Part shown: positions 5,457-8,578 of the stretch, piece after piece
Position numbering within the stretch: position 1 is the first letter of the stretch
Layout of the letters: the number at the start of each line of letters is the position of its first letter
Assembly: GCA_003021325.1 (NCBI GenBank)
Contig: PXQM01000036.1
Span: 1 to 8,578, forward strand
DNA: 8,578 nt
From: Halobacteriales archaeon QH_10_70_21
Lineage (GTDB): Archaea; Halobacteriota; Halobacteria; Halobacteriales; Haloarculaceae
Reading direction: 5' to 3'
Made by a program: the position numbers and the translations under genes
Notes under the pieces: generated by a model
Database searches by the model: none
Seen by the model: the letters and a program-made list of their open reading frames with translations, nothing else
What the model was told of the DNA's origin: nothing

Positions 5457-5984
5457 ATGCCAGCGTGTCGCCTCGCCACGGCCGCGCCGGAGGAGGAGCA
5501 CGTCCACGGGGCCTGCGGTCCCGGCTGGGACCCCGCCGCCCGGACCGTCGACGGGTGGGTCGAGTTCATGCGGGCCGAGGGCATCGAGCGGGTCTGCTGT
5601 CTCCTGTCCGACGCGCAGGTAGCCGAGTACGACGGCCTCCTCGACGACTACCGGGCTGCCTTCGGCGAGGCAAACGTCAGCCACGTCCCGGTGGCCGACC
5701 ACACCCTGATGGCCGAGGCGACGCTCGCCAACGAGGTCATCCCATTCCTCGAGCGGGCGGTCGACGACGCCGCCCCGGTGGTCGTCCACTGCAGGGCCGG
5801 TATCGGCCGGACGGGACAGACCCTCGCCGGGTGGCTCGTCCACGCCCACGGCTACCCGCCGACCGCGGCGGTCGAGACGGTCTCGGCCCGCCACCGCCGG
5901 CCCGACGACGCTGTCAGGGCGGGCAACGCGACCAGATCCGAGCTCGTGGAGCTGCTGAACGCCGTCGGCTCCGGAGTCGCGTAG
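5457..5984 (+). CDS. Dual-specificity-type protein phosphatase
   Basis: A 175-residue cysteine-based phosphatase. The P-loop VVVHCRAGIGRTGQTLAGWL (108-127) contains the HCx5R signature with nucleophile C112 and phosphate-binding R118, followed by Thr. The likely general acid is D81 in VPVADHTLM (77-85), about 31 residues before the nucleophile, the normal spacing for dual-specificity phosphatases. The N-terminal part HVHGACGPGWDPAARTVDGW (15-34) leads to a helix, then the strand GIERVCCLL (42-50). It should remove phosphate from Tyr or Ser/Thr residues, though members of this superfamily also act on phosphoinositides or RNA 5' ends, and the substrate here cannot be read from sequence. It is soluble and cytosolic, divergent from the ADP-ribosylglycohydrolase (164-base gap) and convergent with the gene at 6044. 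The ATG at 5457 is the most upstream plausible start; no clear TATA box was found. Confidence 0.88.
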   Translation: MPACRLATAAPEEEHVHGACGPGWDPAARTVDGWVEFMRAEGIERVCCLLSDAQVAEYDGLLDDYRAAFGEANVSHVPVADHTLMAEATLANEVIPFLERAVDDAAPVVVHCRAGIGRTGQTLAGWLVHAHGYPPTAAVETVSARHRRPDDAVRAGNATRSELVELLNAVGSGVA

Positions 5985-6043
5985 CCGGTCGGTCGTCGCG
6001 GCGAGCGGCCGGAGCCGACCAGCGCTCGTGCCCCGGCGTCCGT

Positions 6044-6631
6044 TCACTCGACCGTCGAGACCGTCGTGTCGTCCGTTATCATGACCTGCACCTCGTCGCG
6101 CTCCCTGTAGTGGTGGTCCTTGACCTTCTCGAACCGGTACCGGTCGCCCTCCTCGAAGAACGGGTGCGAGGCGCCGCCGGAGACCACGAAGTACACGGTC
6201 TCGACCACCAGCGAATCGTCGGTCAACTCCCCCTTCAGCTTCGGCGTTCCCGGGTCGCCCTCCCGAACCCAGTGGATGGCGTCGACCGTCGCCACCACGT
6301 CGACGTACTCGCCGGAGCCATAGAAGTCCTCGAGGTCCCACTCCTCGTTTCCGTCCGCGTCCTCCCCGTTCGACCCGCCTCCGTCCCCCGCCTCGTTCGG
6401 CTCCACCCACAGGAAGTTCGGCCCGTCGCCGGTGCTGCGGCGGAACTTCGAGACCGACACGTCGATCATCTGTTCGGTCCGCTGGGGGTCTATCGGGACC
6501 GAGTCCGGGACGACACAGACCGTTTCTCCGACGCCGGTGCTGACGGCGACGTACCAGTCGTCGCCGCGACGCCTGATCGGTAGCTTCCCCGTCGCGCCGG
6601 CCTCGGTGAACCAGTCGTCGCCGCGTCCCAT
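6044..6631 (-). CDS. Haloarchaeal hypothetical protein with possible C-terminal OB-fold
   Basis: A 195-residue acidic protein that I cannot assign to a named family. The N terminus has a short internal echo, RGDDWF (3-8) and RGDDWYVAV (22-30), suggesting beta-strand repeats, and continues to FLWVEP near 73-78. A Gly/Asp/Glu linker (79-108) follows. The C-terminal part (109-195) reads like one OB-fold: strand YVDVVATVDAIHWV, then KLKGELTDDSLVVETVYFVV (131-150), then FFEEGDRYRFEKVKDHHY (158-175) and VQVMITDDTTVSTVE (181-195). That pattern of strands with 'EEGxxYRFExV' is common in archaeal RPA-like nucleic-acid-binding folds, but the assignment is inference. The start at 6631 is chosen because TTTATA lies 28 bases upstream; an in-frame ATG at 6718 would add 29 Arg-rich residues upstream of that promoter. 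It is convergent with the phosphatase. Confidence 0.75.
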   Translation of the reverse strand: MGRGDDWFTEAGATGKLPIRRRGDDWYVAVSTGVGETVCVVPDSVPIDPQRTEQMIDVSVSKFRRSTGDGPNFLWVEPNEAGDGGGSNGEDADGNEEWDLEDFYGSGEYVDVVATVDAIHWVREGDPGTPKLKGELTDDSLVVETVYFVVSGGASHPFFEEGDRYRFEKVKDHHYRERDEVQVMITDDTTVSTVE

Positions 6632-6654
6632 CGTGGCGTCCCTTCGCGCCGGCT

Positions 6655-6664
6655 GGTATAAACG
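6655..6664 (-). promoter_or_regulatory. TATA box of the OB-fold-like gene
   Basis: Minus-strand CGTTTATACC lies about 28 bases before the ATG at 6631. This is ideal spacing for a leaderless transcript and decides the start codon against the longer frame. Confidence 0.6.
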
Positions 6665-7087
6665 TTGTTCGCCGGGCGGTCGCTGCACCCTGGTCCGCCG
6701 GCTCTCGACCGGAGCCACGCCTCGCTGTCCTCGGACCGGCGGATGTCGTCGTCACCAGGGCGTGCGATACGTCGTTCAGCCGCTCCCCGAGCCTGCGGTT
6801 GTGAACCAGCGGTAGGGACCTGCCTGCGTACTGAACGGACGCCGACCCGGAGGAGGTGACCGCCGTTCTTCCTGGGGCTCACCCGCTTAATCAGAAGTAC
6901 CGACGGTCATGAAATAGTTGCGATACTATACGTGAGTATATAATCGCCTATATACCCACGAACGTACAACGGACGTCCATGGGTACGTACCTGGCAATGG
7001 GCGGAATTTCTAAAGTGGAATCCGCTCGCGCCAGTCACAGCGAGTGCTGACCGGGGGGTCCTATCAACATCTGTAAATATGGCTGTG
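6663..7087. other. Gene-poor interval: GC-rich left half, AT-rich palindromic right half
   Basis: No convincing gene fills this stretch. The left half (about 6663-6890) is GC-rich with overlapping weak frames in both directions, none with a promoter or family motif; it may be a decayed gene. The right half (about 6890-7087) drops sharply in GC (25 of 60 bases in 6901-6960). It carries ATACT/AGTAT arms around 6923-6939, two TATA-like strings (6937-6943 and 6949-6957), the palindrome GGACGTCC (6971-6978) and flanking ACGTAC/GTACGT arms (6962-6967, 6983-6988). This composition suggests a regulatory or promoter region for an unannotated transcript. Confidence 0.5.
6979..7050 (+). CDS. Possible 23-aa leaderless small ORF
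   Basis: ATG at 6979 opens a 23-codon frame ending at TGA 7048-7050. The peptide begins MGTYLAMGGISKVES and ends in Cys. The support is positional: CCTATATACC centred near 6953 lies about 26 bases before the ATG, the spacing of leaderless haloarchaeal promoters, and palindromes bracket the start. The peptide is not hydrophobic and has no known motif. It could equally be the start of a non-coding RNA, and a frame of this length can occur by chance. Confidence 0.2.
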   Translation: MGTYLAMGGISKVESARASHSEC

Positions 7088-7127
7088 AAAATTCGAGAAG
7101 ACCCAAGGCAAGGTCGTCTTGGGCTTC
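7088..7127 (-). terminator. Hairpin plus T-tract terminator of tRNA-Cys
   Basis: On the minus strand, starting 16 bases after the tRNA, GAAGCCCAAG (7127-7118) can pair with CTTGGG-T-CTTC (7107-7097) with a single bulged base and a ten-base loop. AATTTT follows at 7093-7088. This hairpin and T-run is placed to end the tRNA transcript. Confidence 0.6.
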
Positions 7128-7142
7128 AGGGTAACGTGTGAG

Positions 7143-7218
7143 AGCCAAGGGCCGGATTTGAACCGGCGTATAGCGGCTCTGCAGGCCGCCGCGTAAGGCC
7201 AGACTCTGCCACCTTGGC
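7143..7218 (-). tRNA. trnC: tRNA-Cys (anticodon GCA)
   Basis: A complete cloverleaf on the minus strand. The acceptor stem GCCAAGG pairs with CCTTGGC, with discriminator U at 7143 as expected for cysteine tRNAs. The anticodon stem GCGGC/GCCGC holds the seven-base loop CTGCAGA with anticodon GCA at 7182-7180. The T stem GCCGG/CCGGC holds TTCAAAT. The D arm is weakly paired (GC/GC at the base only), which I recall as usual for haloarchaeal tRNA-Cys. There is no intron and the 3' CCA is not encoded. The transcript would have a short leader from the TATA box at 7244-7252 and ends at the hairpin at 7127-7088. Confidence 0.96.
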
Positions 7219-7243
7219 GCCACCCGGACGTAGCGCTGTGGAC

Positions 7244-7252
7244 CGTTTAAGC
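7244..7252 (-). promoter_or_regulatory. TATA box of tRNA-Cys
   Basis: Minus-strand GCTTAAACG is centred about 30 bases before the mature 5' end of the tRNA and predicts a leader of roughly four bases. It shares the 89-base divergent gap with the gene at 7308. Confidence 0.6.
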
Positions 7253-7307
7253 GTAGCGGTCGTCGCCGCCCGACAGAGGTTTGTGCCGGGGGGCTCTGTG
7301 TCACATA

Positions 7308-7976
7308 ATGCCGTACTGTCCGGCCTGCGGGCACCACGTCGCGCCGGGGGACGCGACCTGTTCCGAGTGCGGGCAGTCCATCCACGAGGCGCTCTCGCAG
7401 GGGACCCGCGCCAGCGGCCCGACGGCGGCTCCGGCACGGGACCGCGAGGAGAGCGCGCCCGCGCCCGCGACGGAGCCCCCGAGTCAGGACGGGACGACCC
7501 GGCGCAAGGCGCTCACCGCTGCCGGCGGCGTGCTCGGCGCGATGGTGCTCGGCACGTACGCAGTCGAACGGTTCGTCGAAGACGGACCCGAGGCGGTCGT
7601 CGAGGCGTGGCGCACCGCGTGGACGACCGACGACGCCGATGCGTTCCACTCCCTGTGGCACCCGGACGCCACCCAGCCGGAGTCCTGGCCGGAGGACGCG
7701 CTCGCTCGCCCTTCGGAGCCCGACCCGTCGCTACAGTACATCGGCGAGGAGCGGACGGTCCTCGAGCGGACGGAGACCCGGGCGTCGGTCCGCGACGTGT
7801 TCGTCGTCGGACACCCCGAGTTCGAGACGCGCCGGCGCCACGACACCGTCGTCGACCTGCGGACAGCGGACGGGAGCTGGCGCGTCTTCGAGGAACGGCT
7901 CGAGCACACGGAGCCAGTCACCAACTGCCGGCGGGTCATCACCATTACGGGACCGGGGTCCATCCAGTGCGAGTAG
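7308..7976 (+). CDS. Zinc-ribbon / transmembrane / NTF2-like protein
   Basis: A 222-residue protein with three parts. First, a zinc ribbon MPYCPACGHHVAPGDATCSE plus CG, with C4, C7, C18 and C21 as zinc ligands. Second, an Ala/Pro/Thr-rich linker (about 30-63) ending in TTRRKALTAAGGVLGAMVLGTY (63-84), a hydrophobic helix preceded by Arg-Arg that could be a membrane anchor or a twin-arginine-like signal. Third, a domain (about 93-205) beginning GPEAVVEAWRTAWTTDDADA (93-112) then FHSLWHPDA, which has the helix pattern of SnoaL/NTF2-like cone folds. The zinc ribbon would stay in the cytosol with the NTF2-like domain outside. I chose the ATG at 7308 over the one at 7281 because the protein then starts directly at the zinc ribbon; the TATA-like GGTTTGTG lies about 28 bases upstream. 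Function is unknown. It is divergent from tRNA-Cys and convergent with the acyl-CoA dehydrogenase. Confidence 0.8.
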   Translation: MPYCPACGHHVAPGDATCSECGQSIHEALSQGTRASGPTAAPARDREESAPAPATEPPSQDGTTRRKALTAAGGVLGAMVLGTYAVERFVEDGPEAVVEAWRTAWTTDDADAFHSLWHPDATQPESWPEDALARPSEPDPSLQYIGEERTVLERTETRASVRDVFVVGHPEFETRRRHDTVVDLRTADGSWRVFEERLEHTEPVTNCRRVITITGPGSIQCE

Positions 7977-8006
7977 CGACGCCGGCCGCCGACCACCGGC
8001 GCCGCG

Positions 8007-8578
8007 TCAGTACGACCGCGGCAGGCCCAGGGTGTGCTCGGCGACGTGGTTGCGCATCATCTCCGTCGAGCCGGGCGCGACCTTGCCCAGCCGCGAGCCC
8101 TTCCACATCTCGATGACGGTGTACTCCCGCGAGAAGCCGTTGCCGCCGTGGGTCTGCAGCGCCACGTCGGTGGCCTCGTGGCCCACCTCGGTCGCCCGGA
8201 GCTTCGCCATGTTCGAGACCTCGGCGGTCTTCTTCGGGTCCGGCTCGTTGTCGACCATCCAGGCGGCCTTCCGGGTGAGCAGCCCCGCCGACTGCAGCTT
8301 CGCCCACGAGTCCGCGATCGGGTGCTGGACGCCCTGGTGGGCCCCGATGGGCTGGTCGAACACCTCCCGCTCGTTGGCGTAGTCGACCGCCCGCTCGATG
8401 GCGCACTTCCCGACCCCGATGGCGCCCGACGCCCCCAGCAGCCGCTCGGGGTTGACCGTGTCGAACAGCTGGTACAGCCCCATCCCCTTGGTGCCGATGA
8501 TGTCGTCCTCGTGGGCGCGGTAGCCGTCGATGGACAGCTCGAACTGCTTTTCGGGCGTGGGGATGCCGACGTCCAGTT
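8007..8578 (-). CDS. Acyl-CoA dehydrogenase, C-terminal part (5' end outside window)
   Basis: The frame enters from the right edge and ends at TGA 8009-8007, so 189 C-terminal residues are visible. The order is family-typical: the end of the beta domain (FELSIDGYRAHEDDIIGTKG, then GMG), the helix with NPERLLGASGAIGVGKCAIE, YANEREVFDQPIGAHQGVQH (FAD and CoA contacts), and LQTHGGNGFSREYTVIEMWK near the flavin, finishing with APGSTEMMRNHVAEHTLGLP. It is an FAD flavoenzyme that makes the alpha,beta double bond in acyl-CoA thioesters during fatty-acid or amino-acid breakdown. The usual medium-chain catalytic motif YEGT is replaced by APGST, so the base is probably the Glu in NPERL, as in isovaleryl-CoA dehydrogenase-type enzymes. 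Chain specificity cannot be read. An internal ATG at 8483 is not the start, because family sequence continues upstream to the edge. Confidence 0.94.
   Translation of the reverse strand, partial: LDVGIPTPEKQFELSIDGYRAHEDDIIGTKGMGLYQLFDTVNPERLLGASGAIGVGKCAIERAVDYANEREVFDQPIGAHQGVQHPIADSWAKLQSAGLLTRKAAWMVDNEPDPKKTAEVSNMAKLRATEVGHEATDVALQTHGGNGFSREYTVIEMWKGSRLGKVAPGSTEMMRNHVAEHTLGLPRSY

Noticed and set aside
5987..6020. GGTCGG/CCGACC inverted repeat between convergent stop codons as a terminator
   Set aside because: Six-base arms with a 22-base loop in GC-rich DNA and no T tract are expected by chance.
6694..6743. TCCGCCGG/CCGGCGGA inverted repeat in the gene-poor stretch
   Set aside because: Eight-base GC-only arms 34 bases apart are weak in this composition, with no transcript evidence around them.
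5451..6755. Long frames on both strands (to 434 codons) across the phosphatase and OB-fold-like genes
   Set aside because: Arg-rich composition, no domains, and they run through two convergent genes that have clear motifs or promoters.
6880..7143. Integration site or element remnant at the 3' end of tRNA-Cys
   Set aside because: No integrase and no second copy of the tRNA 3' end is present in the window; only the short word CCAAGG recurs, within the terminator stem.
1..8578. CRISPR arrays, insertion sequences or rRNA genes
   Set aside because: No regularly spaced direct repeats, transposase motifs or rRNA sequence were seen on either strand.

Overview
The window looks like chromosomal DNA of a haloarchaeon (class Halobacteria). 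The base composition is very GC-rich. The predicted proteins are acidic and poor in lysine. Most genes appear to start at or close to an archaeal TATA box about 26-29 bases upstream, which implies leaderless transcripts, and the gene families are typical of this group. No species can be named from the sequence alone.

Layout. (i) 2-511: C-terminal part of a multi-pass membrane protein. (ii) 694-1872, +: a Cdc6/Orc1-like AAA+ ATPase with an intact Walker A motif but degenerate Walker B, sensor 1 and sensor 2. (iii) 3848-1928, -: a compact four-gene arsenic operon, arsR - arsM - small two-TM cysteine protein - arsN2, with overlapping or abutting genes. It is headed by an AT-rich promoter that contains a clear inverted-repeat operator. 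(iv) 3954-4280, +: an unrecognised 108-aa haloarchaeal protein divergent from arsR. (v) 4287-4366: an 80-bp long inverted repeat that fills the gap between two convergent genes. (vi) 5292-4366, -: an ADP-ribosylglycohydrolase, divergent from (vii) 5457-5984, +: a cysteine-based dual-specificity-type phosphatase. (viii) 6631-6044, -: an unrecognised protein with a possible C-terminal OB-fold. (ix) 6663-7142: a gene-poor stretch whose right half is AT-rich, full of small palindromes, and holds one possible 23-codon leaderless ORF. (x) 7218-7143, -: tRNA-Cys(GCA) with its own TATA box and a hairpin/T-tract terminator. (xi) 7308-7976, +: a zinc-ribbon / transmembrane / NTF2-like protein. (xii) 8578-8007, -: the C-terminal part of an acyl-CoA dehydrogenase.

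The only clear multi-gene pathway is arsenic detoxification. ArsR would sense As(III) and release the operon. ArsM would methylate arsenite with S-adenosylmethionine. ArsN2 is a GNAT acetyltransferase from ars operons. The 94-aa membrane protein between them, with two cytosolic-side CxxxC pairs, is the best candidate for an undescribed component. No arsenite pump or arsenate reductase is visible in this window. The ADP-ribosylglycohydrolase and the phosphatase, which remove modifications, share a divergent intergenic region, but a functional link is only a guess. The other genes look like independent single-gene units.
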